This document shows, piece by piece, positions 39,280 to 51,700 of a DNA stretch of 64,000 nucleotides; the stretch's first letter is position 1; every line of letters starts with the position of its first letter. The notes beneath the pieces are model-generated. The model did not search any database and was not told where the DNA came from. It was given only the letters and a program-made list of their open reading frames with translations. The translations under genes were made by a program, and so were the position numbers. Source of the DNA: Paramecium sonneborni (taxonomy: Eukaryota; Ciliophora; Oligohymenophorea; Peniculida; Parameciidae); assembly GCA_905182985.1 (NCBI GenBank), contig CAJJDN010000148.1, forward strand, positions 1 to 64,000, given 5' to 3'.

Positions 39280-41026
39280 ATGAATAAATTTACTTTGCGC
39301 TTTCCATCTGAATTAGAATCAAAATATGAAGAAGCCACAAAAGAGTCTTCATTATCACATTTCAAATCCTATCATCCATTACTCATTATGATCAATATTG
39401 GTGTTGCTATTATACAATTACAATAAGGATAAGTAATTAATGGCATATTAGAATCGGTAGCAACTATAATTTTTATCATTTAATTTCCAATGGTATGTCG
39501 AATGAAACAAAACAAGAATATTTGTAGCATTTTTGTTCTCAATAATATAATAATGACTGTTATTTAATTGTTTGTTGATAAGAACACAAACAATTACAAT
39601 AATTTATACGTCTCGGGATGTGGAATTACTATGATTAATATAACCTTATTAGAACATTATGATTTCATTTGGAATGCTATTTCATTAACAATTGTAATAA
39701 CAATCAGATTGATTTACATCATCTTTTATTTTAAATTTGATGGAATGGCTATAATTTATATAGCTGTTTCATGTTATCTATACATTTAAATGTATCGTAA
39801 AACTTATGTGAGAAGAGCACTCTTTTTATAATATGAGAATGAAAAGGAAATTAGTAATTATTATTATTAAATCTTAAGGAAAGATTTTAGACGAAATAAT
39901 AGAAGATGTCTATATACATTTTAAATTTGATTAGGAATCTTTTTAATTCGAATTAAAATATGCAAATTAGATGGCAGAATAAAGAATTGGAATTTAAGGT
40001 AATTAAGATCTAAAGGATTTCTTACATAATTTTTAAATTTATGATTAAAAACAATAACAATAACAATAAAATCAACATTAATTTAGAAATATAAATTTAT
40101 AACATAGTTCAGGTCCAGATTGTATGAATGTTGGTTAATATCTTTATGAAATGATGATTACTTTATAGAAGAATTCAGCATATTTAGAGATGGTCTTAAA
40201 GGATAATTCAACAAATTAACTATATAATGTTAGATGTTTTTAATATTGTGTGATTAACAAAGAAATCATTATGTTAATGGAATAGAAATCTAGGATTTTA
40301 GAAGAAGATAAATAATTGAAATAGAAGGATCAAGAAATTAAAATGCTCACTAAATAATTAGTTAAAATAAATGTTAGAACTAAAAAGCAATTAAATTAAT
40401 TATGTTCTATAATAGAAAATTCTGATCCTAATCCTTACTTTAAGATTAATGAAAGTACAGTAAATGCCTAAATAATCTCGAATACTAAAATATAAATGAT
40501 ATTGGATGCTTTTCAAATATACTATTATAGAAAAGAACAAGTATAACTTTTAGAGATATTCTCTCTAAATTCTATAATTTATAAATGTTTAACTATTATG
40601 AATATAATTGCAGAAGTAGAAGATAAGTAAATTACGTTCGAATCAGAATAAACTGAATCAGATGTTATTACTTCCATTTCTATTATTGTGTATTTTATTA
40701 TATAAAATCTCATACACATATTTTTAGTTTAGCCAAGTCATAAAAATATCAAATTTACTATTAAAAATCTCGACTAAGAAAAAGTAATTGTATTCAGTTT
40801 CTACATTGAAGGACTTCTATCTTTAGATTTCTTAAAATAAAATTCATTTATTATGTCTATGGTTTATAGAGGATTATAGATTATTGGTCCTAAAGCTGAA
40901 ATAATAACAATATCAGATATTATTAATAATACATAAAGTAAATTAATTAGATCATTTTTAGATCCATACTTAATTTAAGTTAAAATTTATAAGAATCTTA
41001 AAAATATTTTGAAATAATAATAATGA
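39280..41026 (+). CDS. Multi-pass membrane protein with cytosolic coiled-coil region
   Basis: 573 residues; one intron, 39854-39878, using an AAG acceptor, after which the frame is continuous. Residues about 32-180 hold five or six hydrophobic segments (HPLLIMINIGVAII, VATIIFIIQFPMV, AISLTIVITIRLIYIIFYF, MAIIYIAVSCYLYI). The rest is cytosolic: a poly-Gln stretch, a coiled coil (EEDKQLKQKDQEIKMLTKQL), and a globular C-terminus (NLIHIFLVQPSHKNIKFTIKN). The layout resembles ciliate membrane sensor proteins with degenerate histidine-kinase-like cytosolic modules, but I see no clear H, N or G box, so enzymatic activity is not supported. Its stop is only 21 bp from the next gene's ATG. Confidence 0.7.
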
Positions 41027-41047
41027 AATATTTGTATTATTATTTTA

Positions 41048-41675
41048 ATGAATTAAACATAGACCAATTTATCTTAAGTGAGATAGAAAGAAAAAGTGTC
41101 TCTTAATGATGGATTACCAAAAATAGATCCTAGAACAGTAATTGAAGAACTTAAAAGTCATTTGTATTCAGATGATAATTTTAAAAAGTGTTAAAATATT
41201 ATCGAAATAGATTGTTTTCTGATGCAGAAGATAAGAAATATAGAGAGAATTTTTAACTATTTGATAGGGATAGTGATGAAAGAATAAACTTTACAGAATT
41301 ATAAGAACTTTTAACATCTATTGGTTATGTTTATGATGAATAAGAATTAAGTGAATTGTATAAGGAATTGGAAGATTCAGAAGGATAAGGTATTAGATCT
41401 GATGCTTTGTTCATTCTAGTAAGTAAAAAGAAGAGAGAATAAGATAGAGAAGAATAATTGATTGAAGGTAATAATTTAATTATAAAAGAATAGCTTTTAA
41501 ATCTGTAGATTTAGAAAATACAGGATATATTTAGAGTGAACATTTTAAAGAATTGTTGATGACTATGGGATATAGATTTACAGAAGATGAAGCAGATGAA
41601 TATATGAAATTTATTGATCCTAAAAATGAAGGCAAATTCCTCTACATTGATATTGTTAAGAAAATACTTAAATGA
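41048..41675 (+). CDS. Centrin/calmodulin-like EF-hand protein
   Basis: 189 residues with introns 41157-41188 (GTC donor, AAG acceptor, the least certain junction) and 41468-41493. The model closes in frame. After a basic N-terminal extension of about 40 residues (typical of centrins) come EF-hand pairs. Hand 1, DRDSDERINFTE, is a good loop. Hand 2 is degenerate (EDSEGQGIRSD). Hand 3, DLENTGYIQSE, lacks some ligands. Hand 4, DPKNEGKFLYID, is degenerate. Helix motifs (FTELQELLTSIGY, HFKELLMTMGYRFTEDEAD) match the centrin/calmodulin family. Centrins build Ca2+-contractile infraciliary and basal-body fibres in Paramecium. An alternative is a calmodulin-like regulatory light chain. Confidence 0.8.
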
Positions 41676-42298
41676 ATTATTATTACATACATAATCAACT
41701 CATTAAATTATTTTAATTATTAATATTGGAAACCATATAGACATTGCAAAAAGTTCAAAATAATGACAATTATTATAACAATCCATTACCTATACCCATG
41801 TCATGTAACCATTTGTTCTACATTAAATATAATCTGATTCACTAGACTTTAATTAGATGCAACTTGTAAAGTTATTATAAGATGATCTTTTATTTTTAAA
41901 TCTTTTATTACCTACAATCAATATCAATACCACAAGCCCTTCTTTCAGGTTCACAAATGTTTTATACACAATCCATAACTTCTTCTAAATAAATGTCAGT
42001 TCCTTATAGACTATATAGTAGTAAACTTAGTAAAAGAAAATTCTTGATCATACAATCTATATCAAAAATAATTATTTTGTAATTATATTTTATAAAGTTA
42101 AAAATTCAGAAATTCAACAATTAAATTTATTTTTTTATAATTTATTAAATAAACCTCTCCTTCTTTAAATATTTGTTTCATATTTTATTTTTCTCTTATG
42201 TTTCTTTGGAATCAAAATAATTATCTATTCATATCCATTTTTTATTTTTAATTGAATTCTTATATACTAAAATTATCTGACAATTTTATCTAAATTTT
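41676..42298. other. Spacer, nothing recognised
   Basis: About 620 bp of AT-rich sequence without a convincing frame on either strand. Confidence 0.4.
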
Positions 42299-43150
42299 AT
42301 GGAATTTAAATTTATTATTCTATTTCTTATCATTCTACTTCCAATTCTTAATTATTAATAATTACCTAATTAAGAGGTTCAGAATTAAATTGAAAGAAAA
42401 CTAAACTTAATAATATAAAAAAGTAGTGATTTATTAGTTGAAGACCTATTTTTAGTCCATAACGATTGATAGTTTAATTGTAATTCAAATTACTTAAGTT
42501 CCTAAATAATGAATTAACAAATAAGATTACATAATACTCTCATGATAAATTATTAATTTTTGGAGTTATTTAATTTAATAAAAGTAATTGAGATTTTGTT
42601 AATAAAATCAAATGAGTTATTAAAGTATGAGTAATTAAAAAAAATAGATATTTTTACTAGTAAATCTTTGAATAAAGCGATAAAAGTATTAAAATATTTA
42701 ATATCTTAAAACCCAATTAAAATTAAGAGATAGTTAAATAATTATAAATTCAATTCAATCAGATGATCTGATGGTTAGTTAAATTTTACTGAAATGATTC
42801 TTACTATAATTTTAAGGAATTATTTTTTGAGATTTCTAGTTTATATTAATGAACCATTTTCTTCATTTGGCTAACATAGCTTTTTACTTCAAATAGAATA
42901 AATTAGCAAAATCAGTATGATGTATTTTTCATCTCAAATTAATAACGATCTTTTTATATTCACCACTTTTGATTGTATCTTTTTATCACTTTTTGTTAAT
43001 CATTATACATCTAAACCTGTATCTACTAAATTCGAAAAATGTTAATATATATATAAATATGATCATCTACATAATTATAATATGAATCTTCTTTTAATAG
43101 GAATTAGAATAATTTTATTCAAACTTTCCATTAACCGTTTGGATATTTGA
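42299..43150 (+). pseudogene. Secretory-type protein gene with two in-frame stops
   Basis: One frame of 283 codons runs from ATG 42299 to TGA 43148 and is protein-like throughout. It begins with a signal peptide (MEFKFIILFLIILLPILNY), then a helical Lys/Leu/Ile-rich body (LFNLIKVIEILLIKSNELL) and a final part with FCxx-like elements (FTTFDCIFLSLFVNHY). It is interrupted by TGA in the contexts HND* and SIR*SDGQ, at roughly 42458 and 42762. No standard GTA...TAG intron covers either. A recent pseudogene is the simplest reading; sequencing error is possible. The family is not recognised. Confidence 0.5.
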
Positions 43151-43451
43151 TTGTTTTATTATCTACATTACTTATATACAAGTTAACTATTAATTTAATG
43201 ACAAAATATATGATTTTCTTAGCATTGAAACTTTGATCAGAGTGAGTGTTATTTGAATACTTTTTTTTTTATTTTTTGTACAAGCGTTTTAGGTTATTTA
43301 TAATAAATCATAATGTTAATAAACATATTTCTAACTATAATCTCTCTATAGAAATGACATATTAATATAATATATGTAATTGATTAAATTCCATTTAAAA
43401 TCTTAATTTGATTGATCTTTAAATCAATCATTTTAATTATTCAATCTTGAT

Positions 43452-46400
43452 ATGTCATATCCAGTTAAAAACTCAGATATTGAGGGGCAACATATTGTTT
43501 AATAAGTTACTCCAGTCTAACTTAGCAAATTAAGACTATTTTTAGCTGTAATAATATAGAAAAATTAGTTAGGTTGTTTTATCAATAAGTTCTGCATTCA
43601 TTTTTGCCTTAGCATTAAGATATTCAAGAAAATTATATAATGCTTTCTTGTTTACTTAATGTTAAGAAGAATCGATTGCCACACATTATTTAATAGAAAC
43701 AGTTTCTGGTGAATAATTTGTATGTGCCAAAAAATTCATTGACAATAAACCATATTTCATGTTTAGGTATAAAAACTAACTATATGAGAATGCTTAAATA
43801 CAGATTTAATGAATAACTTAAAAGTTATGAACCCATAGAATTTGATGCAAAAGAAAAAGTCATTTCTGAGATTATCAAATCAAGAAATACATTAACTAGA
43901 GAACTTAAAATTTAATATTTTGGAACTTGTTAACTTAAAATTCCAATAGAATCAATATTTATATATTCATTACATGCCTTTACAGGTCCATTTAATATAT
44001 TATAATATTTTGCTGTTGCCATTTGGTTTGCTGAAAAAACAGTCCTCTAACCTATATTAATATTGATTTTTACAGTCCTTACTGTCTATTTGAATTACTT
44101 TCTATATGTTAGATCAAGAAGAAGATTATAATAATTAGCTAATATTCATTAAGATGTAACAATCAAAGAAATTGATTAATATTAAATTATCAATGGATCT
44201 GACCTTGTTCCAGGAGATCTAATCATTCTTAAAGAAAATCAAACATTAAATTGTGATTGTGCTATCATTTCTGGTGATGTTATAGTTAATGAAGCCACTT
44301 TAACAGGTGAAGGCATACCTATTCCAAAAAGTGCATTACCAAACTAAAATTCTATATTTGAACTTGAAAAAATGAGTTAACATTGTTTATTTGAGGGCAC
44401 TAAATTAATACAAGTTAATAACACATAAGAAAATATTGCTATTGTACTTAGAACAGGTTTTACATCATTAAGAGGATAATATTTTAGAAATGTACTTTTT
44501 CCCGAGGCACCATCAATGAGATTCTATATTTAAGCAGCAAAATTCATTCTTGAAATAGCTTTAATTATAGCTATAATATACGGATTTCTATTGATTGAAT
44601 ATGTTCCTATGGAATTCTAAACAGGTATATTAGTTCTAAGATTTTTGGATAATATAGTTTGGTCTATTCCACCATCAATGCCTATATTTTTTTAAATTTG
44701 TAAGACAGCTAGTTTGGTTAGACTTGAAGCAAAAGGTGTAATTGGAAATAATGCAGATAAAGTAGAATCAGCAGGAAGGATTGATACTTGTTGTTTTGAT
44801 AAAACTGGAACTCTTACAACACTTGGATTTAAAGCAATAAAAGCATTACCAGAAGAAGAGAAACCAATTTTAGATGCTATAATGGGATGTTGTCATCATT
44901 TAATAAAATTGAATGATTAATTATTAGGAGATCCATTAGAAATAGAAATGCTTAATTTTGTTGGTTGGTAATGTAATTTTAATAATAATCCTTTGACTAT
45001 TGATGGAAATGGAAAAACATATACAATTCATAAAGTATTTGATTTTAGTTCATAAAAATCAATGATGAGTGTTATAGTAACAGATGGATCTAAATATTAT
45101 TTATATTCAAAAGGTTCTCCAGAATCAATTAATTCTATTTCTGTAAAGAAGAGAGAAGATTTACTAAATGAATTTAATTAGAATGCTATAAAAGGATACA
45201 GAGTATTAGGATTAGCATATAAAGAATTATAATAAAATTAAATAGATTAATAAAGAGAGTAGATTGAGTAATAATTAAATTTTGTTGGTCTTTTAGTTAT
45301 GGAAAATCCATTAAAATCAGATACAAATGAGATTATAACAACTTTAAAAGAAACTGGATTAGATATAAAAGTAATTTCAGGAGATAATCCATTAACAACT
45401 ATCTAATGTGCGAAATTAGCTGGTATTTTGAATTAAGATAATGAAATTACATTTTTAGATTATAATTAATAGAATTAAGAAATAATTTTATAATGCAACA
45501 ATAATTAATAAATAATAAAAGAATAATAATAAAATTGTGTTTAAGAATTAGAATAATTTATAAATACTTAATAAGAATTGGCTTTGACTGGTAAATTTTT
45601 GGAATATATGTATAATAAAGTTAATTTTTTATTTGAATAATAAGACCAATTTAAGAGTTCAGGAAAAGCTTAGAGTAAGGAAAAGATTTTTACAGAAATA
45701 AATTAAATTGATATTGATGATGGATCATTTGGATAATTAGCAATATTAATAATAAAGAAAAGTAAGGTTTTTGCAAGATAGAAACCAGAATAGAAGAAAC
45801 TTATAATTTAAATGATTTAAAGTTTTGGAAGATAAGTGTTAATGTGTGGTGATGGAGCTAATGATTGTGTATTAAAATAAATTAATTAATTTAGTCAGCA
45901 ATTTCATAAGCTTAAGTAGGAATATCATTTAGTGAAGCTGACGCATCTTATACAGCACCTTTTAGTAGTAAATCAACTTCATTAGATTGTGTTGTAAAGG
46001 TATTATTATAAGGTAAAGCAGCTACAATGACAATTATTGAAGTCTTCTAATATTAAATTAGTGTTAATACATTAAAATTTATTGCTGTTTTATTTACATT
46101 TTTAGAGGCAGAAACTTTTGCAGATTTTTAATTTACTTATACAAGCATTATATCAAACATTCCTTTATTGATATTCTTATGTTTATCTGGTCCATGTGAT
46201 ACTTTAGCTAAATATAATCCATTAGATGATCAATTTGCCATTTATAATTAAATTTAAATATATAATAATTTAATTTGGGGATCAGCTGGGTATCATATAT
46301 ATATATATTATTTTTATTAGATTAATTATTAACTTTTTTATATCTCAAGCAGTCAGAGATGTTCATACTTGTGAATTAGATGAACCTATACTTAATTGTA

Positions 46401-46790
46401 TACCAAAACCTATTGAAGAATTAAAAAAGACTGGAGATATTTAATCTGTTATGTTTATGAGTTTAATGTTCTTCTTTATGACATTTGCAATCAATCTCTA
46501 TATCTCTAATCCATTTAAATAAAGATACTATAGAAACTATTTATTACTCTTATGGACAACATTAGGATTTATTTTATTTTTTGTCTCAGCTATATTTCCA
46601 AATGGAGGAAAATGGGCTAAATTAATAAATGTTAATACTAATGCGTATCATTTCATTTTTATTATCTTTTAGTTTTAAAGGCTATAATTGGATCATGATA
46701 GCTGTTGTTGTTATTACCTCATTATTTGGATTCATTACGCAAGCTTTATTACAAAAGTATCTTCCTTCAAAAAAGAAAATAGAATTTTGA
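43452..46790 (+). CDS. P5-type (probably P5B) P-type ATPase
   Basis: 1063 residues; introns 43548-43572, 43767-43803 (37 nt, CAG acceptor), 45869-45894, 46290-46320 and 46645-46672. The spliced length is in frame. P-type hallmarks: TLTGEGIP (dephosphorylation TGE, about 262), the phosphorylated Asp in DKTGTLT (about 428) and the hinge GDGANDC (about 780). The motif before it, SIPPSMPIFFQ (about 385), carries the PPxxP of P5 ATPases in membrane helix M4. About ten hydrophobic helices surround these (SISSAFIFALALRY, LIINFFISQAV and others). P5B pumps (ATP13A group) move polyamines out of endolysosomes; P5A pumps act in the ER on membrane helices. PPSMP departs from the usual PP(A/E)LP, so the subclass is not certain. 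Confidence 0.9.
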
Positions 46791-46909
46791 TTTAATATAT
46801 AAGAAAATAAAAAAAATATATATTTTTATATTATGATAGATACTCTCTTTAATAAATTAATAAAGTATATTCTAATTATTCAGTTTATTCTATGAGAACT
46901 TGCTCTAAA
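46791..46909. other. Convergent 3' spacer
   Basis: 119 bp between the ATPase stop and the stop of the minus-strand WD40 relic. AT-rich, with poly-A/T runs; shared termination zone. Confidence 0.4.
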
Positions 46910-48113
46910 TCAGATTATAGAATGACTAATCCAATCTCTTTATAAAACCTAGGCTAAATGTTTACATTAATATTTGTATTGCGATAGGATGATTCCAATT
47001 TAAGAGGTTTTCATAAAACATATAGTATTGACTCTTTATTTTTAAACTTGAATATGAGCAAGATTCCATTTTAAATTTTGATCAAGTTACCAAATACAAA
47101 ATGTAAAATCATTACTACAAGTTGCTAATAATGAATCATTTTAGTTAAAACATAATGAATTAATTTTTGAAGTGTTTTACTTCAAAGATTATGTAAAAAT
47201 CCAATTCATTTAATTTTCTTTGTATTTCCAACTTGAAATATTATATTCATCACCTCCAGTAATTAATACATCATTATTTTATCCAACAATCATACAATTA
47301 AGATTAAATTAATGAGCTTATATATTATGAGAAACAATATATTTTTCATCTAAATTCTTTTCCCAAACTTCAAAACATCCATTTTAATAACCAATTAAAA
47401 TTTTACATTCATTTTTTGCTTTTATTAAACACGTCTTTGTAATTAATTTTTAAACCTGATTTTTATTTTAAAGAACATTTTTCACAATTAATTTATTGCC
47501 TTACAGTTAATATTTTCATATTTTATCCAAAATCTACTAAAATTTCGTTATCTTCATAATTTGTATCAATTAAATGCTGATTTTAGATTTTTAGATTTTA
47601 TCTATATAATCCAATAGCTTAAATTTAACATTATCCCTCTTTATATTATTGTATTAAATTTTAATTACTTCAGAAATTTATAAAAAGGATTTTGAAGCTT
47701 CAATCGACCATTTAATTAATTCTGGTATTATAACATCTTCATTTATTAATTATTGATTTTAATAAAAACTATGAACAGCCTTTTATAAATCAGAAAGTCT
47801 AAGACTTGGTTCATTTTATATAGATAAATATGATCTACTTTCATATATTCCAAGCATTTTAGATTTAATTCTATTAATTTCTTAAATATTTTTATCTTTG
47901 AATTATTTAAAATTTCCATATTCAGCATTTTTATTTTTCATGTCGTTTAATACATTTTGAAGCATCTTTACTCCATTCATATTTCCATCTCTATTTATTG
48001 AAACACATTATTAACATAAAATTCTTTTTGGCTTATTCTTCATTAGAATCCCAACAAACAAAATGAACAAATTCATCTTCATGCTCTGGAAATTTTAATT
48101 CAAACTCTTACAT
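46910..48113 (-). pseudogene. WD40-repeat gene with frameshifts
   Basis: Starts at ATG 48113 (MQEFELKFPEHEDEF...). After about 25 codons the continuing frame goes wrong, and the protein-like frame (RILCQQCVSINRDG) resumes one base over, at an A5 run. The long helical middle then meets TGA (FQQILDKI*), while an overlapping frame (NEILVDFGQNMKIL) is open there. The original frame resumes with clear WD40 blades: NGCFEVWEKN, YNISSWKYK, FTFCIWQL, ending at TGA 46910. At least two frame disruptions are needed. The domain order matches the intact coiled-coil/WD40 gene at 13952-15511. It is either a pseudogene or has homopolymer errors; I favour decay but am not certain. Confidence 0.6.
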
Positions 48114-48757
48114 TAAAATTAATTCAATATTTATATATAAGTTCAAAATTAATTCTATAAATTTATTATGTTGATTTTAAAATTATTTTCTTTAATTTCC
48201 TCATAAATTATCATAGATGAATTGCAATCTTTAATTAATGAATAATTGGCAATTTAAGGAGATATTAAATCATTTAGAATAACTTATTAGAATAACTTAT
48301 TGTTAATATGAAGATTAATAAAATAATAATTTAATATGAAGAGTAAATCAATTCATCTAAAAAGTTAATTCTCACAATCCTCTAATCAAATAACTATTAT
48401 ATTAGTGAATTTTAATGTAATAATACTATTTAATTTAGAAAGCAATATGAGGACTTATATAAATATCCAAAACATTAAAATAATTACTTATATAATGCTA
48501 TATTGTTTACTTTCACACATTATAAAAAATCATAAGAGTTTATTATTAATCTTAATCAGAAGATTCTTGAATTATATCCTTTTTTAATCTTCATTATGAA
48601 TAAGCCAAAATATCTATTAAACTATTAAATTCCAGAGGGATATTTACAATATAAAAATATTATCATTATTAACATTGGAATGATCTTATATTAAAATCTA
48701 ATTTAATTAGAAGAGAAAAAGAGCGATTAATAAAAAAATAAATATAATAATTATGAA
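48114..48757. other. Spacer upstream of the WD40 relic
   Basis: 644 bp between the WD40 start and the VPS13-like stop, both minus strand. No convincing coding frame; probably the promoter of the WD40 gene and the 3' flank of the large gene. Confidence 0.4.
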
Positions 48758-51700
48758 TCAATTTTGAAATCTATTTAAACTTTATATTGCAATCTCTAAA
48801 TTAGACTAATCCTCCATCAATAAAGTTAGTTCCTCTGTTTAACAGACTATATGAATCTGTAATGATTCTGGTTTCGAATATACTAATTTTATGTCATCAT
48901 ACTTCAAATAAATTTAAATAAGGCTTTCATGTATGAAAAATATTTGTTATTCACAAATATACAATATTTAGGCTTCATTTTTCAAAATAGCATTATGCAT
49001 ACTAATTATTATAAATTTTAAATCTGAAAATTTAATGTTTTTATCACATTTCTTTGCTTATTTTAAAATTTCATAATGCTAAGCTTATTTTTCATTAAAG
49101 ACTTTAAATAATTTCATTGGTTCATACATTGCTCTTTTTATTCTTATCTTTTTCCATTTAATCAATTTATTGGGATTAATCATAAGTTTATTTATTACAT
49201 ATTAACTAATCATACTACAACAAAACCCTTAATCAAACAGAATATATTTAATAATGACATTATGAATAATATTAGACAGTGAACTCCTAAAATATTCTTC
49301 AACAAATTATTACCTTTAAAATTCATAAATATCTTTTAGATATAATATTTTCATTTTCATTGGTTAAAATTATAATTTTCTTACAAATATCTAAGTTTAT
49401 TTCATTTCACGAATCTTTTTTTGTAAATATTTTGGATTTTATTTTTCAAGAAGTTAATTGTTGTTTTTTTATGTAGAATATAAACTAATAAATTCTTATA
49501 ATTATGCCTAAATTTGTTCTTATTTATCTTTAAATCTTTGATCCATACAAAATTGAAAATTACCCAAATTTATGTTTACCAAATCTACAAAAATACAATC
49601 TTATCTTGCTCCATCTAATCTGAGATCAAATTCTATTGAATTTTATTATTCTTAAACTTCAGAAAATAAAATAGTTTTTTATTCTGACAGAGTTTTGGAT
49701 TAAGCGTCTATTTACAATTTGTATAAGTTAAAATTTATCTATTTTTAATTTAATTCATTTGATTTATATTATATAGCTATATTTTCTAAGAAACAAATCG
49801 CTAATTCTTTACATTAATATTTTAAATTTTCAAGGTATGAAATTGTACAACCATAGATTTGCATCCTAAGTTCAAAGATATATTTAATTTTTTCTAATTA
49901 GTACTAACTTTGGCTTAATTTTTGAAAATCTTTAAAAATAAATTATTTTTGTTAATCTACTTTAATGATAACATAATTATATTATAAACCATTTATTTTT
50001 AAAGTTCCACTTAACCCAATCTAATCTAATTTTAAAGCAAATTAAATCGAATTCTCCCATTTCATCCTTTGATCTTTTAAATTAACTAAATAAGTGAATT
50101 CTTAATCGGATTAATTTTCTTATGCTAATGGAAATCGACCTCCATTTGTTAAAATTTTATTATCTCTTTCTAATTTTATTTGTAAAGATTTAGATTCATT
50201 AATTATCATATATGGATAATCTTATTAATTTTCAATTTCATCAATTAAAAACTAATATTATCCTTTTTGATATAAAATAGTTACTTTTAAAAATTTTCTT
50301 AAACAAAGATCAATTGTTCTGATTAACATAATAAATTAATTATAAGTCATAATATTGAATTTTTCTGTCTCTAAGATCTAATTATCAATATTTATTTTTA
50401 AAGAACATTCATATGGTAGATTAGGATCATTGATAAGATTTAAATTCCAAATTTGTAATGGTGTTTAAACAAAAGGTTCCAGTAAAATTATGGTATTTTT
50501 GTAACAAAGTTGAATTTTCTAAGCTAATCTATTTAAGACTAAGTATTTATAGCCCAATTCAAAAAATGGAATAGTGCAATCACCCATTTAAATAAAGTTT
50601 TTCATAATCAAAATTGGAATATAATAAGTTTGATCATTTTCTTTTTTTTAAATGTTTATAGTGTGTATTTTTATGATTTTTTCTAATATTAAAGGTTATG
50701 TTTTTAAATTTGAATTTCTTTCTTCAAAAATCAATTAATGGTTTTTTTTAATTGTTAAAAGCACAATCAATTAATAAGAAGTGGAATATTTTTATCCTCC
50801 TAAAATTTAAAAATTCTATTCAGTTCCTTGATAAGTTACTAAATCTAATTTAGTATTATTGATTAAGTAAGATTACTTAAACGAAATAATAATTTGTTGT
50901 CTTCCTTAATCATCCACTTTTGGTTAGATCAATAATATTAAATTTAAATTCTTTTTATCATAGTTTAAGTACCATTTTTCATCTTCCAAACATATTTCAT
51001 TTTTTTTCATCAAATCTTAAAATGTATATTCAATCGATTAATAATATCTATCAACAGTAAAAAAAAATTTGTTATTTTTATAAGGATTTAATTAACAATC
51101 CTATACTATTTCATTCTATGCAATAGTGAAATTAAGAAATTATTTATCTTCAGGACAATTTTTATCTATTCTAATTTTAAAAGGGGTTTGATTGATGAAT
51201 TCTACAAAAGGAACAATAGAAATCATTGATCTTTCCTTCATTAAAGGATCATGTACACATTGTAATCTAAAAAATCTGTTATTTAGACTTAATATCTCTG
51301 AATTATTTTTTTATTCTAATTTTAAAGCAATATCAGAATAATTGAAATATTCAGATGATATATTTTTTTCTTAGACACAGAATTTGCCTTTTTATTAATG
51401 ACTTGAAATAAAAAAAATGTTAGGGTATTTTTGAAATTTTTAAAATTATTAAAATCTATCTTATTAATCTAAATTTATAATTTCTTAACCAGAAATGTTT
51501 ATTTATAATGGAAATGGAGTCAAATTAATTATTAACATATTGCTACTAATTATTGTTTTTGAAGAATTCATAAATTCATCTACAATTGTTTCAATAATTA
51601 AAGTTATACCTTTTTCTGATATGACTTTTTTTTTCTATAATTACAAATTCCAATTTTAAATTTTAAGAGTAGTGTTAATTCCATTTACATCAAATTAGAA

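Noticed and set aside
44714..44920. A short 68-residue protein containing DKTGTLT
   Set aside because: It is only the stretch of the P5-ATPase that happens to lack TAA/TAG; with the ciliate code it is internal to the large gene.
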